Positions 32,827 to 45,079 of a DNA stretch of 64,000 nucleotides are shown piece by piece (position 1 is the stretch's first letter; each line of letters starts with the position of its first letter). The stretch is from Wuchereria bancrofti (Eukaryota; Nematoda; Chromadorea; Rhabditida; Onchocercidae). The notes under the pieces were generated by a model. It was given only the letters and a program-made list of their open reading frames with translations. It made no database searches and was not told the DNA's origin. The DNA is taken from assembly GCA_005281725.1 (NCBI GenBank), contig SSBO01000006.1:191186-255185 (forward strand), written 5' to 3'. The position numbers and the translations under genes are program-made.

Positions 32827-35800
32827 ATGTCAAGAATAAATGCTCAAGATGGTGCGTGTGTTTGCTTCCTCCAAAAATTTGATTTTAATTAACTAAAAAA
32901 GTTCATGGGAGTCGAATTAAAGAATTGTTTTTCTAAGTGCAGCAAATTTCTAAAAGAAACGAAGACCGCTTGGTTAATTTTCGTTTGTTTCTTCTTATAT
33001 CAAAAAAAAAAAAAAAGAAAATCAAATATTAGAATGTGAAATCACATATCAACTAATGTGAATTAAATTTAAACGAAGTAAAATTTGAAATAATTTTGAC
33101 AGCTCAGGATAAATATGATTGATTCCTTTCACTTTTTAAATATTAGCAAGTTTTTGGAAATTTTTTTTTTTTACTTTAAAAAATTAAGATGATAATCTTG
33201 AGAAGGCTATACGAGCTGCAAATGAAACTTTGACAAAAATCGAACAACAAGAAAGAAATTTTTATAAAACATATGGAAGAAATGAAAATGATTTCCTGAA
33301 TGATTTTATTTCTGTATGTTCGATAACTTATCTATATTCGATAACTTACCTATCTTTTATTAACATACTAATATTCTACTTATACCATTTATTTAGCATA
33401 TAGATATACTTTACAATAAGGGGACGAAATTAAGATTACTTTCCGTTAGTTATCCAAAATTTATATTTCTTATCAGCTATCAAACTGAAATCAATTAATC
33501 ATTTCATTTCTCATATGAACATTACTAATTGAAAATATCACTTAAGAAATATCTAAACTTAGAAACATTCTTCCATTCTTTTGTTTCATTTCAAAAAGGT
33601 AAGAATGTAATAATAACAGGTAAGCAAACAACGTGAAGAAATTGTACCAAAACAGTTTATGAAACGATTCGATCAATTAATTTCCGATGTAAATACACAA
33701 TTGAAGATATTAGAAGCTAAAACACATGCTATACCGGAAAGTCATTCACGTGAAACAAACGTTGTGCGCAGTAGTAACACTTCTACTATGGAAGAGTCTT
33801 TTGCGCCAAAAAAAAATAAGAAAAATGCACCATCAGGTTTAACCTTTTTTTTTCCCTTTCATTCTCTTTTAAAATGAAATATTTTGAAAAAAAATTTTTA
33901 ACTGTTAAATATGATTTAATGACTGCATCTTTAATTAAATGAAAGATATTATAAATATTATCAGTGATTGAAGCATAGAATAATCAAATGGTTTCATTGT
34001 AATTGGATACTTACATGACCGATTGATGTTTTTTTTTTTTACTTGATGTTTCTAGAAGAAATATTATTGTTGTCATTTCAATATTAATACGATGTTTACA
34101 AATTTTGAAAAAAAAAAATGCAAATGAAGACTGAAAAATTGAGATGATAGAGAGCAGATGATAAATATACCACTCATTTTTAGATACATCTTCATCAACA
34201 ACCGATTTATCATTAGGACAAAGTGATTCAAATCAATTTGAGCAAATTGATATCGAATTGATGCAATTAGAACAACGTTTAGTTAATATTGAAATGCGCA
34301 TTAAAGAAGATATAGAAGCGGAGGAAATTGGCATTGAGGTTTTTATAATTTGCTTAGAAATGTATTTTCAAACTTTTATGGCATAGAAAAGTTTACTGTA
34401 GATAAGATAAGAAAGAAAATAGTTATCATAAAATGCAATATTAAATCAAATTTGTAAAAGCATTTCAGAGAATAATTTAACATTTTAATTCTTTGTGTTA
34501 ATTTTTTTTTAACTTTTAACTTTGTGCGGTAATTATTACTCGTTTTTGTCTGCAAGTAAATAAGCAAATAAACAAATTGAACAAAAACATATAAATAAAT
34601 GCGATAGATAAATGATATGTAATAAGGAACAAAATAATATTTTGCATGATTCAGTAGGTTGACACGAAAAAATGATAGCTGATAATGACTGATTAGTGAT
34701 AATTGTTCTTAAAATTTATATACCATTTGAATGTCTATGAAAAAAAGAAGAAAAGCAATGGGTCATCTAATTTTGTTATTTTTATTCCGTAGCAATTCAT
34801 TTCAAAATAACTGTCAAAGTATTTCCCACAGCAAAAATATTTTATACATTGTTTTTTCTTTTTCTTTTTTTTTTTTTTTTTGTTTTGACAAAACTTAAAT
34901 TCTTCAAAAATTCCAATAATTTCAAGCAAAAAAAGAAATTGAAAGAAAATGAAAAAACTGGATAAAATATTTCTAGTTTCCGATTGCTGATATCATCGAC
35001 TATGTGACAGCAGTTAAAGTAACAATGTATAAACGACATTTGTTGACGAATCAATTCCACCAAATTGTCCTGGCTGAGAAAAAATTTGAAGACGAAGCGA
35101 AACTGTTGACAAAGGATTTTGTTGTTTGGACAAAAGAGAAACGTGAAGATGTACGTATGAGCTATTTTAAAATTATTATTTTTAAATTTTTTCTGACTTA
35201 AACAACAGTTACTTCGCTTTTATCTAAGTTTTTCTTTTTGAACTTAATAGTTTCCCTGTTTGAGCTTTCTGACTACCAAGAATCAATTTAACTTAAAATC
35301 AAATTTTAAATGGATTTTTTTAAGTATGGAAAAAATAAGAAAGAAATTAAAAATAAGAATTCATAGAGAAATAACGAAGCAATTAAATTATTATCTATAA
35401 TAATTTTAATAACTTCTAACTACACGCCTACACTTTCCCGACAATAACGCATAATTACACGTTGTGAAACCTTCATAAACAATGTAATATCAAAATTTTC
35501 TTCACGAATTCATTACTTGATTTATTAATTATAATTATATTATGAATTTATAACTGATAATTTAGAGCATTTGTTCACAACTTTTTCATTTTGATTTTTA
35601 AATTTATCAAATACTAAACTCATTTTTATTTCAGTATCGATTTTTTAATGATCGTTTGACTATTTTCGATCTGTGACTATTGTTAAATTACTTTCCTAAT
35701 TTTTAGATTTGATTTTATTAATTCTTAACACTAAAAAGTAAAAAAAAATGAATTTTTTTTTTACTTTTTTAGTTGTTAACAAAAATGGCTCAGTTAGAAG

Positions 35801-36518
35801 AATCATTGAATAAGCTTCAACAATTTCCAGTGGTTTACGGTGATGAATTTAATAAGTATTACCCTTTAATGGATGATCTTGGCCTCCTAAAACGTTTTGT
35901 GTCACGATTTTTAGACAAATACGAAGTAAAATTTTTCATATGTTGATGTTGAAAATTTCAAAAAAGATATTGCCGCATTTCTAAAATGAAAATGAATTTT
36001 ATGATATTTAAAATTAATTTTGTTAATTTTATGACAAAAATAATTTTCTTTTCTTCAGTTCTTCAAGCCGATCTGTTTTTTAAGTTGACTCTTTATTTAA
36101 ATTTAATATTTTAGATGAATACTAGTAATTCACTTCCAACGGCAGGATTGACTTCATCATTATCTCAACGTATGCCTATCCTAAATCTTTTACTTTTAGC
36201 TACTAGACGAAGCTTTTTTTTAATATTTAGCTAAAATTAGTAGATGTAATTAAATTGAATCTACCGGTTACTTCTTAGTTTACAAAAGTTCAGAAAATTT
36301 TTTTGAAAAGCTAAAAAAGAAGGCTAAAATTCGATTTTCTTCCAGAAACAGATTCAATAAGTGTGGCCAAATCAGAATCTTTGATAAAAGAAACATCGAA
36401 GGACGATAGAAAGCATAAAATATCATCAAAGGGAAAAAAGAATGAAAAACACGAATTCGATTCTGATATTCATACCGCGGTGGAAAAAATTAGTACCGAA
36501 AAGATGCACAGTAGTTAA
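32827..36518 (+). CDS. Unrecognised coiled-coil protein
   Basis: Eight exons with consistent phases: 32827-32851, 33189-33313, 33620-33836, 34184-34338, 34977-35150, 35773-35925, 36115-36169, 36346-36518 (1077 bp, 358 aa). The first exon is short (MSRINAQD). Mostly charged helix: LEKAIRAANETLTKIEQQER near the start, QFMKRFDQLISDVNTQLKIL about 60-85, IDIELMQLEQRLVNIEMRI about 140-160, then a longer helix from about 175 to 290 containing FPIADIIDYVTAVKVTMYK. The C-terminus is low-complexity and Lys/Ser-rich (KDDRKHKISSKGKKNEKHE). No catalytic motif, membrane span or signal peptide. Possible relatives include coiled-coil nucleoporins or centrosomal proteins, but I do not recognise the family. 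AATAAA at 36577-36582. Exon 8 has a downstream duplicate. Confidence 0.85.
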
Positions 36519-36675
36519 ATTTAATCAAACACTCATTTGCATAACAGTTATTATTATGTAGCAGTTGTAAAAATGCAATAAATATAAATTGTCTCTTCAA
36601 ACTGAAACTTTCTTTTCTTTTTTTTTTTTTGAAAGATAAAATTGACAAAATAAAATAAATTTTTCTTTTTTTTTA

Positions 36676-36750
36676 AGAAACATCGAAGGATGATAGAAAG
36701 TATAAAGTATCATCGAAGAGGAAAAAATGAAAAACAAATCCAATTTTTTG
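36676..36750 (+). pseudogene. Duplicate of exon 8 fragment downstream of the coiled-coil gene
   Basis: 'agaaacatcgaaggatgatagaaag..' and following bases match 36389-36465 within exon 8 with scattered changes; 'tgaaaaacaaatcca' follows as in the exon. It lies after the poly(A) signal, in no open frame. Confidence 0.85.
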
Positions 36751-37645
36751 AAAAAAAAAAATAAAACAAAAAACAAATCCAAAAATAAATCCATTTCTTG
36801 AGTAAGATTAAAAGATTTCGTCTTTTGCTCATCATACCAAATAGGTTTAATCAAAATGCAACCTTTAATCAAAATACCTTAACATGTATAGCAGTCTTTT
36901 CCGATCAAATACAAAAATGTAATTTCTTTTTAAGTTTTTTTTGTTTTTTTTTAGATCACATAAAAAAGTAAGAAATATCTTCGTATTTTCATTTCTACCA
37001 CACAATTTTTGCCCCTTCGAGAAGAATTACTTTTTTTTTGCTGCAGAAGAATGATAACAATGAAAATAAACCAAACGCTTTTTTTTAAAAAATATTTTAG
37101 TTAAATTGTGCAAAGAAAATTCTATTTATTTTATTAAGAAAGTTGTTGTAATAAATAATAAGAAAAACGAGAAGAAAAAGGAAATTTTGTCAATTTGAAC
37201 TTTGCAAGAATTTTTACAGAAAAACATGCAAATATCTTCACTAAATAAATACTGTTTTTCTTGGTGCAAAAATTGATGGAAAATGAAAACTTTACTGCAA
37301 ATCCATTAGTTTTATGTAATTGATTTATATTTAATTAAAGAATTCCGAAAAAAAAGGAACAAACTTGCAAATTTTGCTTACGATAGATCTAAATCAATTA
37401 GTTAGTGGAGAACATTTGCATAAGAAAAAAGTAAAAATTGATTTTAAAGTAGCAAAAATACCAAAGTAACGTAAATGGAGATTGACTAGATCAGTTTCTT
37501 CATATTATTCAAATGTTTTTATTTCAAATATCAATGAAATTGAAACCGATACGATAACAGTAATTACTAATAGTTGTAAGACACATATTTAATAATATTA
37601 ATTCGCAAATACAAAAAATGAAAGCGAAAACCCCAAATTTTAAAA
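36751..37645. other. Intergenic, no gene seen
   Basis: A-rich sequence with poly-T and poly-A runs. No supported feature. Confidence 0.5.
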
Positions 37646-37649
37646 GCAC

Positions 37650-40600
37650 CACAACTGGTTTGAAAATGTAAAGACCTCAGAAAAGTTCATGGTAAACTAA
37701 CAATGTAGGAATGCAATTGAAAATGCACGCCGACTTCTTGCATTCTGCACATTTTCTTTTCTTGCTCTTTTCCTGAACATACCATTAAAATGAACTAATT
37801 GAATCTGAAATACACCAACAGTTAATCTAAAACAAGCTTCAGCTAGCTGAACTACGTAAAATTCATGCTATAAGAATAAATAACAAACAAGACAATGCGA
37901 ACACGTAAAATACATGCATGCGATAACAATATGAATTAAAATGAAGGACGCAGTTAGTTAAACGACGTAAAATACATGCATCAATAAGAAATACCAAACA
38001 AAAGCATGCAATTAGTTAATTAGTTACACTGCATGCAAAATAACTAACAAACAGAAACATGCTAGCTGAATCACGCAAAATACATGCAGAAATAATAAGT
38101 AGCAAGCAGAAGCATGCAGTTAATCGAACCACGTATATTGACTGCATGCGATAATGACAGCAAGAGAAAAGTGCGGTTATTTGAACAATGTGCAATAAAT
38201 GCAGCACCAATAAGGAACCAAAAAAACATGCAGTAATTGAACCACGTAAAATGAACGCAACAACAATAAGTAACAAAAGCATGCAGTTAGTTGAACCGCG
38301 TTAATTCCATACAACCATGCAAGATGCATGCATCAATAATAGGTAACAAACAAAAGTATGCAGTTAGTTAAACATGTAGCATGAACAACAAACAAAAGCA
38401 TGCAGTTAGTAACATGCATTAATATATGTACCAAACAAAAGCATGCAATTAGTTAGACATGCAGCATGAATAACCAACAAACAAAAGCATGCGGTTAGTT
38501 AAACATGCAGCATAGATAAGTAGCAAACAAAGCATGCAGTTAATACGTACATTAATATAAGTACCAAACAGAAGCATGTGGTTAGTCAAAAACCACATAA
38601 AATTCATTCAATAACATTAAGAAACAATATCATGCATTTAGTTAAATATATAAAATTTATTCATTAACAGTAAGCAAAGAACAAAAGCATGCAATTAGTT
38701 GAAACACACAAAATGAACACATCAACAATTAGTAACAAAAAAAAGCATGCAGTTACTCAAACCACGTAAAATACACGCAGCAACAAAATACAATAAATAA
38801 AAGGATGCAATTAGTAACATGCATTAATAGAAGTACCAAAAGAAGCATGCAGTTAGTTAAGCATGCAATATGAATAACCAACAAACAAAAACATACAGTT
38901 AGTAACATGCATTAATATAAGTCAATAACTAACAAAAAAAAGCACGCATAAAATTTATACAATAATATTAAGAAGTAATATCATGCATTTAGTTAAATTA
39001 CATGAAATTTATGCATTAGCAACAAGCAACAAACAATAGCATGCAGTTAGTCAAACCATATAAAATTCATGCAATAACATTAAGAAGTAATATTCATGCA
39101 GTTAGTCAAATCACATAAAATTTATGCATTAACAATAAGCAAGAACAAAAGCACATAAAATTCATGCAATAGCATTAAGAAGTAATATCATGCAGTTAGT
39201 TAAGTTACATAAAATTTATGCATTAGCAGTAAGCAACAAACAAAAGCATGCAGTTAGTCAAACTACATAAAATTCGTGCAATAGAATTAAGAAGTAATAT
39301 CATGCAGTTAGTCAAATCACATAAAATTTATGCATTAACAATAAGCAAGAACAAAAGGATGCAAAATTGAATTAATTCAACCGCGTTAATTTTATGCAAC
39401 CATGCAAAATGCATGCATCAATAATAAGTAACAAAAAAAAAGCATGCGGTTGGATGAATGCATCAGCAATAAGTTAAAAAAAAGAAAACATGCGGTTAGT
39501 TAAGCTAGAGGAACTATACACAGCAACAGTAAGTGAAGAACAAAGGCATGCAGTCAGTCGAACCACGAAAACGCATGCGGCATTAAAAAGAAACAAAAAT
39601 CATGCAGTTAATAGAACCGTGTAAAATGAACACATCAACAATAAGTAATAAACAAAAACATGCAAATAATCAAGTCACGTAAAATATTGCAATAGTAATA
39701 AGTAACAAAAAAGCATGCAGTTGAACGTGCAGCATGGATAAATAGCAAATGAAAACATGCAGTTAGGACATGAATAAATATAAGTAACCAACAAAAGCAT
39801 GCAATTAGTTAAAAAACGTAAAATGAACGCATGAACTGTAAGTAATAAAAAAAAGCATGCAGTTAGTTAAATCATCTAAAATTCATGCAATAACATTAAG
39901 GAACAATACCACGCAATTAGTTAGACACAAAAAATGAGCGTGCATCAACAATTTAACAAAGAAAAGCATGCAGTTATTCAAATCACGTAAAATTCATGCA
40001 GCACCAACAAGTAAGGAACAAAAGCATGCAGTTAGTTGAAAAAAGTTCCGAACAAAAGCTATTAGTTAAGAAGAACGTAAAATGATCTTATAAACAGTAA
40101 GTAACGAACAAAGGCATGCAATTAATTGAAACACGTAAAATGTAATTAATCAAATCACATGAAATACATGCGGAATCAATAACTAACTAATTAACAAAAA
40201 AAAAAAAACACACATGAAATTCATGCAATAACATTAAGAAGTAATATCAGTCAAACTACATAAAATTCATGCAATAGCATTAAGAAGTAATATCATGCAG
40301 TTAGTCAAATCACATAAAATTTATGCATTAACAATAAGCAAGAACAAAAAGATGCAAAATTGAATTAATTGAACCGCGTTAATTTTATGCAACCATGCAA
40401 AATGCATGCATCAATAATAAGTAACAAAAAAAAAGCATGCGGTTGGATGCGATTGGATGAATGCATCAGCAATAAGTTAAAAAAAAGAAAACATGCGGTT
40501 AGTTAAGCTAGATAAACTGTACACAGCAACAGTAAGTAAAGAACAAAGGCATGCAGTCAGTCGAACCACGAAAACGCATGCGGCATTAAAAAGAAAAAAA

Positions 40601-41350
40601 AATCATGCAATTAATAGAACCGTGTAGAATGAACACATCAACAATAAGTAATAAACAAAAACATGCAAATAATCAAATCACGTAAAATACTTGCAATAGT
40701 AATAAGTAACAAAAAAGCATGCAGTTAGTTGAACATGCGGCATGGATAAATAGCAAATGAAAACATGCAGTTAGGACATGAATAAATATAAGTAACCAAC
40801 AAAAGCATGCAATTAGTTAAAAAACGTAAAATGAACGCATGAACTGTAAATAATAAAAAAAAGCATGCAGTTAGTTAAATCACATAAAATTCATGCAATA
40901 ACATTAAGAAACAATACCACGCAATTAGTTAGACACAAAAAATGAGCGCATCAACAATTAGTAAAAAGAAAAGCATGCAGTTATTCAAATCACGTAAACA
41001 AAAACATGCAGTTAGTTGAAAAAGGTACCGAACAAAAGCTATTAGTTAAAAAAACTGCAAAATGATCTTATAAACAGTAAGTAACGAACAAAGGCATGCA
41101 ATTAGTTGAAGCACGTAAAATGTGATTAATCAAATCACATGAAATACATACCGAATCAATAACTAACAAAAAAAAAAACACATGAAATTCATGCAATAAC
41201 ATTAAAAAGTAATATCATGCAGTTAGTTAAGTTACATAAAATTTATGCATTAGCAGTAAGCAACAAACAAAAGCATGCAGTTACATAAAACACGTAAGAT
41301 TCATGCAATAACAATAAATACTAAATTGCAGGATGCAGTTAGTAAAGGCA
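37650..41350. repeat. GCATGC satellite, unit roughly 50-65 bp
   Basis: A variable tandem array with consensus pieces AAAAGCATGCAGTTAGTTAAA, (c)acgtaaaattcatgcaataac, aataagtaacaaac. About 40 GCATGC palindromes are countable by eye between 37.9 and 41.7 kb. Units differ in length and small variants alternate. A higher-order duplication of about 995 bp is visible: 39301-40040 corresponds to 40297-41030. No ORF of significance; the short frame at 38016-38282 is repeat noise. Confidence 0.93.
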
Positions 41351-43200
41351 ACTCAAAAATGCAGAAAAAATAAAGGAAAAAGAAACCGAATTTATTTAAT
41401 GCAATTCAAAATATAATTTGAGAATAGTGTAAGTGAAATTAGCGAGCAGTATCCAGCAATTAAAAAATACTGAAGTGCATGCAGATATGAAGAAAACTAA
41501 TATCAGTCAAAAATGCTACACAAGAAATGGGTGAATCTATCGAAAGGCATGCAGTTAGTGAAATTAAATATTCAGAAAACATGCAAGAAAGAGGCTATTC
41601 AAAGTTACAATTTAATTTAAATATAAAAATATACCAAAAATGAGACCAGTTTACGAGAAGTGGAGCTAACAGAAAGCATGCAATTAATAAAATGCAAAAA
41701 CAGCAAACGAGCGACAAAAAAATCTAGAAAATTGAAAATTTATTTAAAAAAAAATTAGAAAAAAGAAAACTTGAAAATTGCTAAAGAACTTTAAAAACGG
41801 GGTAAAAAGCTCAAAAATGCAAAAAATTATAAAATATTCCAATGGCAAAATATCTGGATAATTTGGTAAATGAAAAATGAAAACGGAATCAAAATTTGCA
41901 AAAAAAAAGCGAAAATTATTTAAAATTGGTGCAAAATATTAAAAAAGCGAAAAATTCAGAAGGTAAGCAGCTTAAAAAAAGGCTTGAAAGGATAATCAAA
42001 GACAACAGAAAATTTTAAATTCAAAAAAATCTAAAATTCCAAAAACGCCACTATTCAAAAGTTAGAAAACTAAAATAAAAAGTTCATTTTTTTTAAATAT
42101 TTTGAAATTAATCTAAAAATTCAAAAACCTAACAACTTATTCAAGAACTTGGGAATTTGATAAATGAAAGCAGGAAAATTCAAGGAGACTAAAAAGTTGA
42201 GTAAGTCTAAAATTTGCAAGTTTAAAATTTCATTGAAGAAATCTTAGCTCAGTGAAATGTTCCTTACTTAAAATTACGCATAATTTCTATTCATTTTAGT
42301 GCAAGGAATTAGTAGCAAACGATAAATGCTACTTATTACAAATTGGGTACCGACTCGTAACAATGTAAAAAAGGGCACAAAAAAAAAACTAAATATTATA
42401 AATAAGATTACATAAATATTAAATAAGCGCAGTCAATTGAATTGCAATTAAATAACAAAAAATCAAATAACCAAACTACATTTAAACTTGAAATATTAAA
42501 AACTTGACTAAAACGCGAGTTGGTACCCGTTCTATAAAAGAATCGTCAGCAAAAAATAGATGTAAGCAACATGAAAACGAACAACATGAAAAAGTTTTAA
42601 AATCAAAAAGGAAATGAAAATAAAATAATGTGAATAATGAGCTATTGAGAATATTAGGACTTCAACTAATGTTAGTTTCTCATGCGCCATTGAAATTGAA
42701 AATAAAAATGGGAACTGAATACAAATTAGAGCAAAAAATCCCCTTGGAAAATTTCAAATTTTGACAAGAATTCATTACCTATATCCTTATCCACATTTAG
42801 AATACATATACTTCAACACTAACAACTGTTAATAAATCTTAGTTAAAAAAAACAAACATCAAAAATTGAGTATTATAAACTTAACTATAAAATACAAAAA
42901 AGATTATGAGAATATTGAACTTCAACAAAAAGAAAATAATATTAGTAAAAAAGGAACAAAATTAACTGAAGCAAATAATTAGTTAAACATTCAACAAATG
43001 TTAACTGCCCAAATGAGGGCTACCAAAATTTAAAATCAAAAATAGGCAGTTGAATTCGAAATGGAGTGCAAAACTTATTTTTCAAGTCCTGATCATTCCA
43101 ACTAGTGGTGATAATATATACTATCTAAATAGGTCTTCCAAAAATCTGTAAATCCCCACTTTTTTATTAAGCACATTTAGAATTCAACCGCTTTCATAAA
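41351..43200. other. A-rich flank of satellite, decaying units
   Basis: Occasional GCATGCAGTTAGT units persist to about 41690. The rest is A-rich and unstructured. 'gggtaccgactcgtaac' (42346) and 'gagttggtacccgt' (42519) form a loose inverted pair. No gene. Confidence 0.5.
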
Positions 43201-43219
43201 CAATATTAGTTTAAAAAAA

Positions 43220-43460
43220 CTTGAAAAAAAACTTTTTTATTAATTTTTTTGGTTTTTTTTATTTTTTGTTTTTATTCATTTTTATTTTTTTTAAATTTTT
43301 TTTCATTTTTTTTTTTTTTATTTTTCTTATTTTATTTTTTTTTATTCTTTTTTATCTTATTTTATTTTTAATTTTTTTTCTTTATTTTTATTTTTTTTCA
43401 TTTTTTATTTTTTTTTTATTTTGTTCTTTTTTTCTTTTTTAATTTTTTATTTTATTTAAA
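43220..43460. repeat. Poly-T-rich low-complexity tract
   Basis: Long runs of T broken by A, with the pattern TTTTTATTTT. The apparent 73-residue Phe-rich ORF is composition only. Confidence 0.95.
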
Positions 43461-43561
43461 ACCTACTAACCCGCTTGACCGGCTTCGCTCGATGGAGGAG
43501 AGTGGAGAATTTGTTGGAACAGGCAGCGACAGGTTGACCGCATGGGGAATGCCAAAAGATG

Positions 43562-45072
43562 TTACTGGCCTGAAAGAGCGATTCACTGATTAGAAAATTT
43601 ATTGGTTTGTTATGAGTTGAATGTTTGTTTTCTATAATCATTCAAAGTTTCTTTTTTTCAAACTTTTCATCAATTTGTCAAACATTTCTCACCTGGAACG
43701 AAGAGGTGATGGGTGTCCTCTTCTCTCCCCACAAGATTCAGACGGCGGCGTTTCACCTGTCTCTCCTTCATTACGGCTGCGCATGCCCTTGGGCACCAGT
43801 CAAGGGCATGCAGTTCCATGGCAGCAGTCTTCTGCGCAGCCGTAAAGTCGGGTGGCAGCAGAAGATAATGCCCACAACGGGCGCAGAAACCTATAATATG
43901 CATAGTTAATGAATTTGGTATTTTTTTGACCAAGCCAAATGTATAACTACGAAAATTGCTGTAAAGTACTCACCATTCTGCTTATGCATCCTCGACGCAT
44001 GGATGCGCCACCCTTTTAGCGATCCAAACTGCCTGTTGCAGATGCCGCACACTGAAAATAGAAAAATATTATTTGCATAGACAGAGATGATTATCTATGG
44101 ATGTTTTGTCTTTGAATTCATTGATAAAAGTGAAGCAAACTAAAATACAGATACATGATTTATTTCAATACTCAAATTAAAAAATTACCGATGTTGATAA
44201 TTCCTTCCGCTCGAATCACCGTGTACGGCTCCGCCTGCGGCATTTCCAGCTCTCTTCGGAGCTGTTCCGGAAGGTCCCCTAGATCTGCGGGACGGAATGC
44301 TTCCGGTATCGCCGCAGCCAACGTTGTATTTGTGGCTGGAACCGGGACCTTGATCGTCCTTGATCTCCTAAAATAAATTTAAATTTAGCTAGATTTATCC
44401 GTTTCATGTGATTAGCAAAATACATTGCTTTAGTTTCTTTCCAGTGCATTAAATTAAAACTTACAGGACGATCTCTCGGACTGCTTCTTCCGGTTCCTTA
44501 TCACCACTTGTTTCCACTGGTGCCACCGGCACCTCAGGATTTTCCTCGCTATCTTCTGGCAGAGGGGCCCACTCTGCCTCTGCTAGCCAATCGGCTTCAT
44601 CGTCACTCTCCGGCAGAGGTGCCCACTCTGCTTCTTCTATATTGAATGCCGGCTCCTGAGGTGCCGGTCCTTCCTCCATTTTTTCTACTTCCACTTCTTG
44701 TTGGGCATTTTGCCCTTCATATTCTGCCAGTCTTCTTTCTGCCTCGGTCAAGCGGGCATTCAGCAGGCTCTCACGCTGAAAAACGTACAATGATTATTTT
44801 ATCATTATTTCCAATACTCGTAACATAAATTTAATGACATCTCTTATAATTTTTCTTTATCGCAATAAAGTAACAGTAACACGAAGGATAGAGACCATAA
44901 ATCAATTAATGAAAAATGAATGAATAAATGAAAGGAAAAATGGAATATTTACCTGCTGCGTTATATTCATAAATTCCTGTAATGCGTACAGCATTACAGG
45001 TTCGTTCTCCAAATAGCGGAGAACATCAAATATTCCCGGTACTACCGGGCCTTCTTCATTCTCAGCTAACAT
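43562..45072 (-). CDS. C2H2/C2HC zinc-finger protein with acidic repeats
   Basis: Six exons read on the minus strand: 44953-45072, 44465-44775, 44189-44367, 43974-44051, 43693-43890, 43562-43569 (894 bp, 297 aa); all phases agree. Exon 1: MLAENEEGPVVPGIFDVLRY. Exon 2: helical (RLTEAERRLAEYE) then very acidic, with two copies of AEWAPLPE separated by Asp/Glu runs. Exon 3: Pro/Glu-rich. Exon 4: C2H2 finger CGICNRQFGSLKGWRIHASR plus His-226 (C205, C208, H221, H226). Exon 5: C2HC motif (C232, C235, H257, C262) and a basic stretch KERQVKRRRLNL. The fingers imply nucleic-acid or protein binding. I do not recognise a named family. Exons are clearly GC-richer than the neighbourhood. A decayed copy lies at 5.5-6.2 kb, so it belongs to a duplicating family. 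The tiny last exon (GQ stop) is the least certain part. Confidence 0.8.
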
Positions 45073-45079
45073 TATTCAA

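Noticed and set aside
23699..36518. Operon of GPANK1-like, TRIM23-like and coiled-coil genes
   Set aside because: Same strand, but gaps of about 790-930 bp and own AATAAA signals give no positive evidence; not claimed.
38016..38282. 88-residue hydrophobic ORF in the satellite
   Set aside because: Repeat-derived, not conserved between units.
37650..41350. CRISPR-like array
   Set aside because: Eukaryotic satellite: units vary in length and sequence, with no constant repeat/unique spacer pattern.
43221..43442. Phe-rich 73-residue membrane-like ORF
   Set aside because: Pure poly-T composition.
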